64,000 bases of DNA from Gynuella sp050296195 (lineage in GTDB: Bacteria > Pseudomonadota > Gammaproteobacteria > Pseudomonadales > Natronospirillaceae), in NCBI RefSeq assembly GCF_050296195.1, contig NZ_JBNKRB010000007.1. One strand, 5' to 3'. Positions 26,601-34,811 of the stretch are shown here, one piece after another. Position 1 is the stretch's first letter. Each line of letters opens with the position of its first letter. A program made the position numbers and the translations under genes. The notes beneath the pieces are model-generated. The model ran no database searches and had not been told where the DNA came from. It was given only the letters and a program-made list of their open reading frames with translations.

Positions 26601-29600
26601 AATCCATTCAACACTGTATCCTGGACCTGACTGAGCAGCTGTAGCGTATTTGGGTTGTTGCTCAGATCGACGTGCAATGGCAAAGGATTAACAAAGTAAC
26701 CATACAAACTGTTGAACTCTGGTTCCGTTCTGCCCATAACCGGACTACCCACGATAATGTTCTGCTGACCACTGTAACGATGCAGTAAGGCATAGTAAGT
26801 CGACAGCAGCACCATAAATACAGTCACGCCCTGTTTCTGGGCCAACTGATGCAAACGAGCAGTCATATCTTTTTCAATGATGAAAAATTCTGAAGCACCG
26901 TTATTTGTTTGTACGGCTGGACGAGGCTTATCAATCGGTAAATTCAGAACCGGAATTTCAACAGGCAAATGTTCCAGCCAATAGTTTTGCATTTTCTGCG
27001 CCCGATCACTGACCAGAAAACGATTCTGCCAGTTTACGTAATCCAGATAACGGGCTTTGGCCGGTGGCAATACAACGTTTTCTCCGTTACGCATACCCTC
27101 GTACACAGCCAGCAGCTCTTCGATAAACGTAAACGTTGAAATCGCATCGGAAATAATATGATGCACGGCTTTCATCATTACCCAGCGATCATCTGCCAAG
27201 CGATACAGACGAAACCGCATCAACGGATCACAAGCCAGATCATAAGGTTTACGGTACTCCGCGATAATATGGTTATACACCTCCTCCCAAGGGGTACCTT
27301 CCATATCTATCAAACCGATATCCTCTTTCGGTTCATCACTGATGAATTGCATGGCACGGCCGTCTTTCTGAGCAAAATTGGCACGTAACATAGGATGTCT
27401 GCGAATCATCGTGCGAACGGCATCAAACATTTGATCCGGTTGCAACTCAGCGCGAATTTCCACCGCACCGCCAATATTGTAAGCAAAACCATCTGGGTTC
27501 AGATGCTTCAAAAACCACAATGCGGTCTGATTGCATGACAGCGGGAATTCGCTTTCGTTGGAGTAAATTTCAACATCACTGGTTTCGGTTTGATCACCAT
27601 CCTGTCCCAATTGTGAAACCAGGTCACCTTCAACCTGTGCAATCAGGTCTTCCACTTGCGTTCCGGACAGAAGCGTGACTACCGGAAGAGAAACTTTAAT
27701 ATCCCGCTGGATCCGGGCCCGCATTTCGATTGCCAACAATGAGTCGAGTCCCAGATCATTCAGGTTACTGGTCATGGATATGCCAGCAGCCTTGATTCGT
27801 AATACATCACTGACCACGAAAATGAAGTGTTCTTCCAGCAGAGTCTGACGGTCATCCTCACCAGCCCGACGATAACGCTCCAGAAAGCTACCATTATCTT
27901 CATCGCCGGCAGCCTGTTGTTGTGCGCTGGCGAGCTCTGCAATGATGGGCGGCATTTCCTGATACCAGGCATTAAACAGCGGCCAGTCAACCACGGTGTT
28001 GATCATCAACTGTGGAACATCCTGGCCCAGTGCCCGCTCAACAATGTCCATACCGGCTTCCGGTGCCAGAGAGTTCATTCCTCGGCTGTTGCGATAGTGA
28101 TCAATCAGTCCAAGATCTTCTATCATGCCTGTTGCCCATGGCCCCCAGTCGAGCGCCAGACCCGGCAAACCTTGAGAACGACGATAATGAGCAAGTGCAT
28201 CCAGAAAAGCGTTACCTGCCGCATAGTTGGTCTGCCCTGCCGTCGTCAGCAAAGAAGCCACCGATGCGAACATGACAAAATGATCCAATGGTTGATCGTG
28301 TAAATACTGATGTAACAGATAGGACCCCACAACCTTGGGATCATAAGCGGCGTTATAGTCTTCGGGAGTCATTTCTGCCAAAAGTGTGTCTCGGACCTGT
28401 CCGGCCAAATGAAAAACACCACGGATTGGTGGTAACTGCCGGCGACGGAAATCCTGCAGCCAGGCACTCAGACTCTCCTCATAACTGACATCCACAGCGG
28501 CAGTAATAACATCAACGCCTTTCGCTTCCAGTGTACGAACAAAGGCAATGTGCTTCGATAAAGGATGATCGGCTGTCAGCTCCGCCCATTCAGAACGTTC
28601 TGGTAATGCTGTACGTCCCATCAGGATCAAACGCCTGGCGCCACGGTCTACCAGGGTATGACACAGCAGTTTTCCCAATGCTCCAAACGCACCTGTCACC
28701 AGATAACAACCATCCGGTCTCAGTTGTAGCGGTAATGGCCGGCCAAGGTTTTCAGCAGCTCTAAGCCTACAGGTATAACGTTGATCCCGCCGCCAGGCCA
28801 CCTCGCCTTCATATACACCAGAACCCGATTGACTGAAAGCCGGCCAACGATCTGCCCGTAGCTCTGTCAGAATGTGGTCTGCCGCTGCGGCACACTGCTC
28901 TTCACCGCCTCCGCACTGCCAGTCAACATCCAGCAACGAACCACGGTTGCTAATCAGTTCCTGATACCATAGCACCCGGCCAACGCCCCATGCGGCTGCA
29001 GCCAGCGGATTAGGTCCTTCACCTGGCAACACTGCCTGACCTCTGGCAGTAACGATCAGCAATCGCGCCTGTATCTGACTGGACAACAAAGCCTGTGCCA
29101 TGGCAATCAAAGGATAGGTGGCATAACTGTTCTGCGACGCCAACGTCTCCGGACTACAGGTATCAAGCACTGGAACACTGAGTTGGCGCAGATCCAAAAT
29201 ACCGTCACATTCAGGCAAATCACTGTCTTTCAGCACACTAAAAAATCTCTGCCAGTCTTCCCGGCTGGCCGTATCAAATAACGCCTGGGCCTGGTTGGCA
29301 TCAAATACAAAGCCCGGATCATGATCAATCATACAGAATGGTTGTTGCATATTCCGTAATCGGGATACACACTCTATTACCAGTGGATGACTGCGATCCC
29401 CGACCACCAGGACAATTCCTGTTGACGCTGTCAACGGCTCCGACATGACCTCTTCAGGAATATCTTTGTTGATCCAATGTACTTCCGTTAACCAGCTATC
29501 AATAGTGCTCAGCGCGGCCTGACTGGGAACGGCATCTACGTTACCTGCTCTAAACCCTTCCATTCTGGCCAGGCACTGGCCATTTTGATCGTATACATAA

Positions 29601-32600
29601 ATATCAGAAATTATTTCGTCTGTGGTTCGGGCTGTTACTTTGCTGTAGGCCCACAACGGCTGTATACCGACTTCCTGGCTTTCAAAAAGCGTGAGGGATA
29701 ACGGCAGACGCATGGCAGGTTCAGAACCATTTTGAAAATGCTGAATTTCTGTGGTCAGTACGGTTTGAAAACAGGCATCCAACAAAGTTGGATGAAAGTG
29801 ATATGAGTGCTGTTCCATCTGCTGACCATCCAGCCGCGGAAGCAGTTGTGCCAACGCTTCATTATCACCAACCCAGACTTTATCGATGGGCTGAAAAACC
29901 GGACCATAGTGATACCCCATTTCTGCCAATGTGGCATAACAGGCATTTCCGGAAAGCTTCAACTGACAGCGTTCTCGAATATCGTCCAGCTCAATCGTTT
30001 GTGGCCACTGAGGTAACGGGGATACCTGTAAGTACCCCGTCGCATGTGTAGCGCTGTCGCTGGATGCAGAATTCTGCGGCAGAGTGGCAATACTGAAACG
30101 GGCCGTATCACTGTTGAGCAAAAACTGAACGGGTTTGACGTCAGCATCCGGCAAATAAAGTGCTTTCTTTAACTGCAGATCCCGAACCGTACCATTAGCT
30201 TTACCTGTAAGCGCTTTAATAGCCTGCATGGCCATTTCAAGAAAACCGGCTGCAGGAAACAGTACATTCCCTTGAATACGGTGATCACCCAGGTAAGGTT
30301 GCTGTTCAATATCCAGGATCGTTTCAAATCCCGGCTCTGCTGTTGCCAATCTTCTGCCCAACAAAGGGTGATGAGTTTGACCGAGACGAATTTGAGCAAC
30401 TGCAGGAGATTCAACCCAATAACGATCCTGTTTCCAGGGATAAGTTGGCAGTGTGACCCAGCGACCTTCGGGAAACATCGCCTGCCAGTCAACCGGATAA
30501 CCAAGATTATGCAGCATTGCCAACGCCTGCATGAAGCGCTGTCCTTCATCTTCCAGTCGGCGGATGGAGAACAAGATATCCACCGGAATCTGCAATACAC
30601 TCATACAATCTTTAATAGAATGTCCTAACACCGGATGTGGGCCGATTTCGAGAAACAGGCGATAGCCATCTTTGGCCAGATGTGTAATCGCATCTTTGAA
30701 TCGCACGCTGTAACGCACATTTTCCCACCAGTATGCGGCATCCAGTTCCGGTCCTTTTGCAATTCCCGGGCGGGCCGTCAGGTAAACGGGTATTTGTGCC
30801 GGTTGAGGTTGAATATCTGCCAGTGAGGCAAATAACTCCTCTTCGATCAATTCCATCTTGGCACTGTGATAAGGCACATTAACTGCCAGAAACTTGGCAA
30901 AAATCTTACTCTCATGAAGTTCGTCAGCTAACAGCTTCAACGGCTCTTCATCACCTGCTAGCGTGATTGCGGTGGGGCTGTTAATTGCCGCAATCGAAAT
31001 GCGTTCACCATAAGGGGCTATACGGTCCAGCGCCTCTTCTTCCGTTAAACTGACGGCCAGCATGGTGCCATGACCATCAAGCAAATATTGCAGACGACTT
31101 CGCTCGACAATAACTTTAACAGCATCTTCCAGAGAATAGACGCCCGCTTCGTAGAACGCCGCTGCTTCACCGGCACTGTGGCCAACAATCGCTTCCGGCG
31201 TTACTCCCCAGGATCGCCAGAGTGCAGCTAAAGCAACCTGTAAAGCAAAGTTAGCAGGCTGAGCCAACCACGTATCGGCCATATTCGATTCTTCTTCACT
31301 TGCATTCAGCTGCTCGATCAACGACCAGTCTGTATACTGACTCATCAACTCATCACAACGCTCGATCATGTTCCGATAGACGGGCTCTGATTGGAACAGC
31401 TGACGCCCCATTGCCCACCACTGCGGCCCCATCCCGGTAAAAACCCAAACCAGCCGACGATGCTGTTCAGGAATAGGGCTACCCACAACAGCGTTTACAT
31501 TATTTTGGCCGTCAATATAACTGTCCATTGTGGCAAGCAGGTCTTCACTACTCTCGTAGGCAAACGTAACACGCTTGGGCAATAACTCACGCCGGGTCGC
31601 CAGTGTATGACCCGCGTGATACAAAAAAGTCTGAGGATCATCGGAGGCCAGTACGGCATCGCGCATTTTGGCGACCACGCGAGTCAAATCCGCTTCGTCG
31701 TCGGCACTCAGAGGCAGTAATGCCCGTGCCGGAAAAGTTATATTCTTGTCCGCCTGAAGTTGAACAGGCGACTCTTCCAACAGTAGATGAGCATTAGTAC
31801 CGCCAAAACCAAAGGAGTTTACTCCTGCTCGAGCCGGCCCTTCATGTTCCGGCCAGGCAACCGATTCAGAAGGAATTTCGAATGGCTGATCATCAAGATT
31901 CAAAGCCGGGTTCACCGTTTTCAGATTGATGTGAGGTGGGATTGTTTTGTGTTTTAGCGCTAAGACTGTTTTGATTAATCCTGCCATACCGGCAGCAGCT
32001 TCTGTATGACCAATATTGGTTTTGACAGAACCAATGTAACACTGGTCCTGCGGTCGTCGATTTGTCGCCAGCACCCGCCCTAAGGTATTGGCTTCAATCG
32101 GATCCCCGACGGGGGTAGAAGTACCGTGGGCTTCAATGTACTGCAGGGAACCGGGATTAATACCTGCGTCATCACATACTGTGCGAATCAAACGTTCCTG
32201 CGCTTCACCACTGGGTACGGTAATACCGTTGGTCCGTCCATCCTGATTAACTCCAGAACCAATGATGACAGCATGGATTGGATCGCCATCACGCAATGCA
32301 TCCTTCAACCTTTTTAGCGCCACCACACCCACACCTTCTGAACGAACGTAGCCATTAGCATCTGCATCATACGTTCTCGAAAGCCCTTCTGGAGATAGAA
32401 ACCCGCCTTTGGATTCAGTGATCGTGTATTGCGGTGTCATATGCAGTAACACACCGCCTGACAATGCAACATCACTTTCACCACTCAGCAGACTCTGACA
32501 AGCCAGATGGGTGGTTACCAAAGAAGAGCTGCACGCCGTATCGACGGACATACTCGGCCCATGAAAGTCAAAACAATAGGAAATTCGGTTCGACAGAATA

Positions 32601-33064
32601 GTCATCATGGTACCGGTCGCAGTATGTGCAGCCAGACCGTTAAAACTCAGATCGGCAAACTGAACGATCTTATAATCCAGAGTAAATCCACCAATGAAGA
32701 CCCCCACTTTTTGGCCACTTAGCTGTCGAGGTTTGAGTCCGCCATCTTCCAAAGCCTCCCAGGCCACTTCCAACAGCTTTCGTTGCTGAGGATCCATATA
32801 TTCCGCTTCGCGTGGACCTATACCAAAAAACGCTGGGTCGAATTCATCAAAACCATCAATGTAACCACCGCGCCCACCGGTTAACCGCCCAGGCTTCGAC
32901 TTGTCATGACTGTAAAGGTGTTCTGCGTTGTAACGATTGCTGGGTGTCGCTTCAAGACAATCTTTACCTGCTATCAGGTTCTGCCAGAAACTCTGGTAAT
33001 CATTAGCATGACCGGGAAAGCGACATCCAATTCCAACAATTGCAATTTTATTATCCAAAGACAT
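23651..33064 (-). CDS. Hybrid iterative PKS-NRPS, polycyclic tetramate macrolactam synthase type
   Basis: The 3137-residue megasynthase has one PKS and one NRPS module. KS 3-430: Cys178 in DTACSSSL, His313, His353. AT 535-850: GHSAGE with Ser630 and the less usual VPYHS motif. DH 895-1180: H-x3-G-x4-P at His928, Asp1096 in DACFQ. KR 1450-1660: TGAFGALG, Ser1601, Tyr1614, Asn1618. ACP Ser1775; C 1840-2280 with HHIISDA; A 2290-2810; PCP Ser2854; TE 2910-3120 with GYSLGG, Ser2974, Asp3001, His3100. No ER or methyltransferase is present. The A pocket aligns as D-V-G-E-L-V-S-I-D-K, close to the L-ornithine code. PTM synthases use one PKS module iteratively to make two polyene chains and attach both to ornithine. 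The start ATG follows AGAGG; a frame upstream to 33133 is rejected because it lies before the KS. Confidence 0.93.
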   Translation of the reverse strand: MSLDNKIAIVGIGCRFPGHANDYQSFWQNLIAGKDCLEATPSNRYNAEHLYSHDKSKPGRLTGGRGGYIDGFDEFDPAFFGIGPREAEYMDPQQRKLLEVAWEALEDGGLKPRQLSGQKVGVFIGGFTLDYKIVQFADLSFNGLAAHTATGTMMTILSNRISYCFDFHGPSMSVDTACSSSLVTTHLACQSLLSGESDVALSGGVLLHMTPQYTITESKGGFLSPEGLSRTYDADANGYVRSEGVGVVALKRLKDALRDGDPIHAVIIGSGVNQDGRTNGITVPSGEAQERLIRTVCDDAGINPGSLQYIEAHGTSTPVGDPIEANTLGRVLATNRRPQDQCYIGSVKTNIGHTEAAAGMAGLIKTVLALKHKTIPPHINLKTVNPALNLDDQPFEIPSESVAWPEHEGPARAGVNSFGFGGTNAHLLLEESPVQLQADKNITFPARALLPLSADDEADLTRVVAKMRDAVLASDDPQTFLYHAGHTLATRRELLPKRVTFAYESSEDLLATMDSYIDGQNNVNAVVGSPIPEQHRRLVWVFTGMGPQWWAMGRQLFQSEPVYRNMIERCDELMSQYTDWSLIEQLNASEEESNMADTWLAQPANFALQVALAALWRSWGVTPEAIVGHSAGEAAAFYEAGVYSLEDAVKVIVERSRLQYLLDGHGTMLAVSLTEEEALDRIAPYGERISIAAINSPTAITLAGDEEPLKLLADELHESKIFAKFLAVNVPYHSAKMELIEEELFASLADIQPQPAQIPVYLTARPGIAKGPELDAAYWWENVRYSVRFKDAITHLAKDGYRLFLEIGPHPVLGHSIKDCMSVLQIPVDILFSIRRLEDEGQRFMQALAMLHNLGYPVDWQAMFPEGRWVTLPTYPWKQDRYWVESPAVAQIRLGQTHHPLLGRRLATAEPGFETILDIEQQPYLGDHRIQGNVLFPAAGFLEMAMQAIKALTGKANGTVRDLQLKKALYLPDADVKPVQFLLNSDTARFSIATLPQNSASSDSATHATGYLQVSPLPQWPQTIELDDIRERCQLKLSGNACYATLAEMGYHYGPVFQPIDKVWVGDNEALAQLLPRLDGQQMEQHSYHFHPTLLDACFQTVLTTEIQHFQNGSEPAMRLPLSLTLFESQEVGIQPLWAYSKVTARTTDEIISDIYVYDQNGQCLARMEGFRAGNVDAVPSQAALSTIDSWLTEVHWINKDIPEEVMSEPLTASTGIVLVVGDRSHPLVIECVSRLRNMQQPFCMIDHDPGFVFDANQAQALFDTASREDWQRFFSVLKDSDLPECDGILDLRQLSVPVLDTCSPETLASQNSYATYPLIAMAQALLSSQIQARLLIVTARGQAVLPGEGPNPLAAAAWGVGRVLWYQELISNRGSLLDVDWQCGGGEEQCAAAADHILTELRADRWPAFSQSGSGVYEGEVAWRRDQRYTCRLRAAENLGRPLPLQLRPDGCYLVTGAFGALGKLLCHTLVDRGARRLILMGRTALPERSEWAELTADHPLSKHIAFVRTLEAKGVDVITAAVDVSYEESLSAWLQDFRRRQLPPIRGVFHLAGQVRDTLLAEMTPEDYNAAYDPKVVGSYLLHQYLHDQPLDHFVMFASVASLLTTAGQTNYAAGNAFLDALAHYRRSQGLPGLALDWGPWATGMIEDLGLIDHYRNSRGMNSLAPEAGMDIVERALGQDVPQLMINTVVDWPLFNAWYQEMPPIIAELASAQQQAAGDEDNGSFLERYRRAGEDDRQTLLEEHFIFVVSDVLRIKAAGISMTSNLNDLGLDSLLAIEMRARIQRDIKVSLPVVTLLSGTQVEDLIAQVEGDLVSQLGQDGDQTETSDVEIYSNESEFPLSCNQTALWFLKHLNPDGFAYNIGGAVEIRAELQPDQMFDAVRTMIRRHPMLRANFAQKDGRAMQFISDEPKEDIGLIDMEGTPWEEVYNHIIAEYRKPYDLACDPLMRFRLYRLADDRWVMMKAVHHIISDAISTFTFIEELLAVYEGMRNGENVVLPPAKARYLDYVNWQNRFLVSDRAQKMQNYWLEHLPVEIPVLNLPIDKPRPAVQTNNGASEFFIIEKDMTARLHQLAQKQGVTVFMVLLSTYYALLHRYSGQQNIIVGSPVMGRTEPEFNSLYGYFVNPLPLHVDLSNNPNTLQLLSQVQDTVLNGLDNQEYPFVMLVDKLGLKHDPSRSAVFQAMFILLAHKVATEQYGYRLDYIELPEEEGQFDLTLSAYEDEAEGRFHCVFKYNTDLFLAETVQRFAGHFINLLEAMLETPELAINELPMLSADEQQQLLTDWSGAEHKSPAEMLVTELVDQYRDKNAPAVIMPEQEGIPDADQRREISYAELVRESDRLAVNLQAIGIGRGDVVALSLMKSPDMLISLLAILKTGAAYLPIDPDYPEDRVIYMLDHAKARMVLTSTHLLPRFEQWQGQVLTSDDPQLIKWSSDKPDTNINATDTAYVIFTSGSTGKPKAVQVSHGNLAAVYQGWHEYYRLSDAVRVHAQMASFSFDVFAGDWLRALCSGGSLVLIGRDLLFNTVRLYQTLKQERVDCMECVPAVARGLMQYCEREEKRLDFIQLLMVGSDVWKVEEIQKLKALCTNRVVNSYGLTEATIDSAVFEGDTSQLESGQMVPVGHPFANSEIYVLDAHQQPLPVGVPGELWIGGEGVAQGYLGAPEMTAQRFVKLNLSGHSRTYYRTGDLAKWDRQGCLQLLGRADNQVKVRGHRIEVGEIETQLKMHPDVAQAIVTVRKDASEETQLCAYWVANNDYPDNDNRDQSVDARQLRQHLGEVLPTYMIPAWFVEVDQLPLSPNGKVDINALPEPVIENTIVEPPHTLYEVRMAHHWKTLLNLEQVGVEQDFFVLGGSSIKLIELIYLLQHEFNVEVAVSQLFKTSTLYGMAKTLEHIIIGRETGAGPYLHFNDQQQDTVFCFPPAGGHGLVYRRLAEVMSDYHLLAFNYLTGDQKIERYTDLIKQQQPQGPYVLLGYSLGGNLAFEVAKELERRGDEVSHVVIIDSYRIAETFVLKDEHIAEFELELKEHLHKHTGSTKVEAETLLQARDYIEFSSQTINDGHLNSVITILADESKLAFYEAGQEGSWSGCGETVNLYQGSGLHADMLDDDHILANASLIMADISSDIETVATGVSAEMEV

Positions 33065-33276
33065 GTTCGACCTCTTATTAAATTCCTTGAGAGATCTCCG
33101 AAAAATGATTCTTAAGCCCTGAACATCGTCCACTTCGCTCGAAGGTAGTAACTTCTCAGCACTCCAACTGATTCAGCTAATTTCCTGAGAGCTATTCCGA
33201 CGGCGAATTTCCAGGCAGCACCACCTGATCAGCATCAGAACTTACATCATTTTTTTAGAGACTCATTAATTGTGTA

Positions 33277-33306
33277 GTTATCAGAGATAAAAATTGCCCT
33301 AGCCAA
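33277..33306 (-). promoter_or_regulatory. Possible sigma-70 promoter for the synthase operon
   Basis: On the minus strand TTGGCT (33306-33301) is followed after 18 bp by GATAAC (33282-33277), partial matches to -35 and -10 elements, about 215 bp before the synthase start. The match is weak and the surrounding region is AT-rich, so chance is likely to produce such pairs. Confidence 0.25.
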
Positions 33307-34657
33307 CATTACCGGCATAAAACAACACCCCCACAAATGGAGATATAAAACTGTGCAACAGAATTTTTGGCAGGCAGACGAAATGGCGCAGAGACGATGG
33401 TCTCTACGAACCGAATACTTCGCATTACTTAAAATGTAATGGAACGTCTAATCAAATATGAGCAAGAGCCCCGTATGGACTGCCACGAATGGACCTAAAG
33501 AATTTTATGGAAATACGGGTCAATACGATTTTCGCAAGAAAAACAACACAGTATTTCCCCGAATGTAAAACCACATTTAAATTCAGCAACTTATTTAAAG
33601 ATTGAAATAAATAGACAAAAGCCGGTGAACTTAATAACGAATAAGAATCACAGTGATGAAGAGTCAAATCCAGACTTTCAGTTTTTGACATCCTATTATC
33701 ATGAGAAATTCTGCTATAACGGGATAAAAAGAAATACAAAGAAAGACAGTTAAATAAAAAAAATACAGCACTTAATAAAAAATAAAAAATTCCATCAACT
33801 CGTACATTTGAATGAGACCTTACAAAGTGACTACAACGAACCCACCCTATTACACCTGACATATCGAATTCGAATACGGAATTTTTTTGTCTAGTTTCCT
33901 GACAAAAATTCATAGTGACGCTTTCCTACAACTCATTTTGAGTATTATTTATAAGTTGGAAAAATTCACACTAGCGAATCACCCCAACCACCAAGAAAAA
34001 GCAAATACAGCCAACATCATATTTTGCCAAGCAAGAAAGTTAATTAAACAACTTTCCGGCTTACTGTTTACTGCACAACCACTACAGATCACCATCAAGA
34101 TAACAAAGCAATTGATCTATCGCAATAAGAATATAATTCAGAATTATGACAATCCTAAGAACACATATAAACACGATATTTTATCGATTAAAAAACCAAT
34201 TGCCCCAATAATTATACTTTCTATTTGAGTCATAAATTATGATGACAGCAACAAATAAAAATCTAATATACATAAAGAACATATACCAAAAACTGACAAA
34301 AGAAACACCCTAAAGAATTAATAAACAATACTGATAAACATTAGAATAATTAAAAAATGAAATAACATTTATATATATGCCACAAATAAAAAATAATGCA
34401 CAAAAAAACTCACAAGAAAACAAAAACCCTCGGAAACACAACAAAACTCCTCCACCCTCTGATAAGCTGAGAATTTTGCGTTTCAATAGTTTAGAAAAAC
34501 ATAATTTTGAAAATTCGTTTTTTTTAAAACACAAAAGACACTTGTTTCAAAAAAAATTTTTGTTGATCCAGTGAAAATAAGTCATAAGATTAGTGCGGCG
34601 GGAAATGTAAGATTAGATATAACTTTAAATTGCAATACTAAATATAGTTGATTGACC

Positions 34658-34671
34658 TTGATAAAAATCAT
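34658..34671. promoter_or_regulatory. FNR/ANR-like box upstream of the polygalacturonase gene
   Basis: TTGAT-AAAA-ATCAT differs from the FNR consensus TTGAT-N4-ATCAA at one base. It lies about 140 bp before the GH28 start codon in very AT-rich DNA, where such matches arise easily. Confidence 0.3.
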
Positions 34672-34811
34672 AATAAAACAGGATCATACCAGTAGAATCA
34701 AACACTTAACCCGTATCAGGCATCGGCGGACAAAATAAATCCTTACTTTATTTTGTTTCCAACATCTATTGCCAGGAAACAAAAACAACAACATCATTAA
34801 GGTAGACAAAC

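Larger units (their letters stand above)
33065..34811. other. 1.75-kb AT-rich, apparently gene-free region
   Basis: Between the synthase start and the GH28 gene I find no convincing coding sequence. The open frames here (for example 33452-33913 minus and 33887-34228 plus) have low-complexity translations rich in Lys/Ile/Asn or Phe/Leu, no ribosome sites and no recognisable domains. AT content rises sharply from about 33430 to 34720. It contains a 16-bp dyad AGAGAC-GATG-GTCTCT (33390-33405), about 330 bp before the synthase start, and an FNR-like box near 34658. It probably holds the promoters of both flanking genes and may be a xenogeneic-silencer target. Confidence 0.6.

Noticed and set aside
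24170..32722. Plus-strand open frames inside the synthase gene
   Set aside because: Shadows of the minus-strand megasynthase, with no ribosome sites or domain content.
33065..33133. Upstream extension of the synthase
   Set aside because: The KS begins right after the ATG at 33064, which has an AGAGG site; the extra 23 codons have no ribosome site.
33452..34228. Two open reading frames (about 153 and 113 codons) in the AT-rich gap
   Set aside because: Low-complexity translations (Phe/Leu- or Lys/Ile/Asn-rich), no ribosome site, no domain; expected by chance in such AT-rich DNA.
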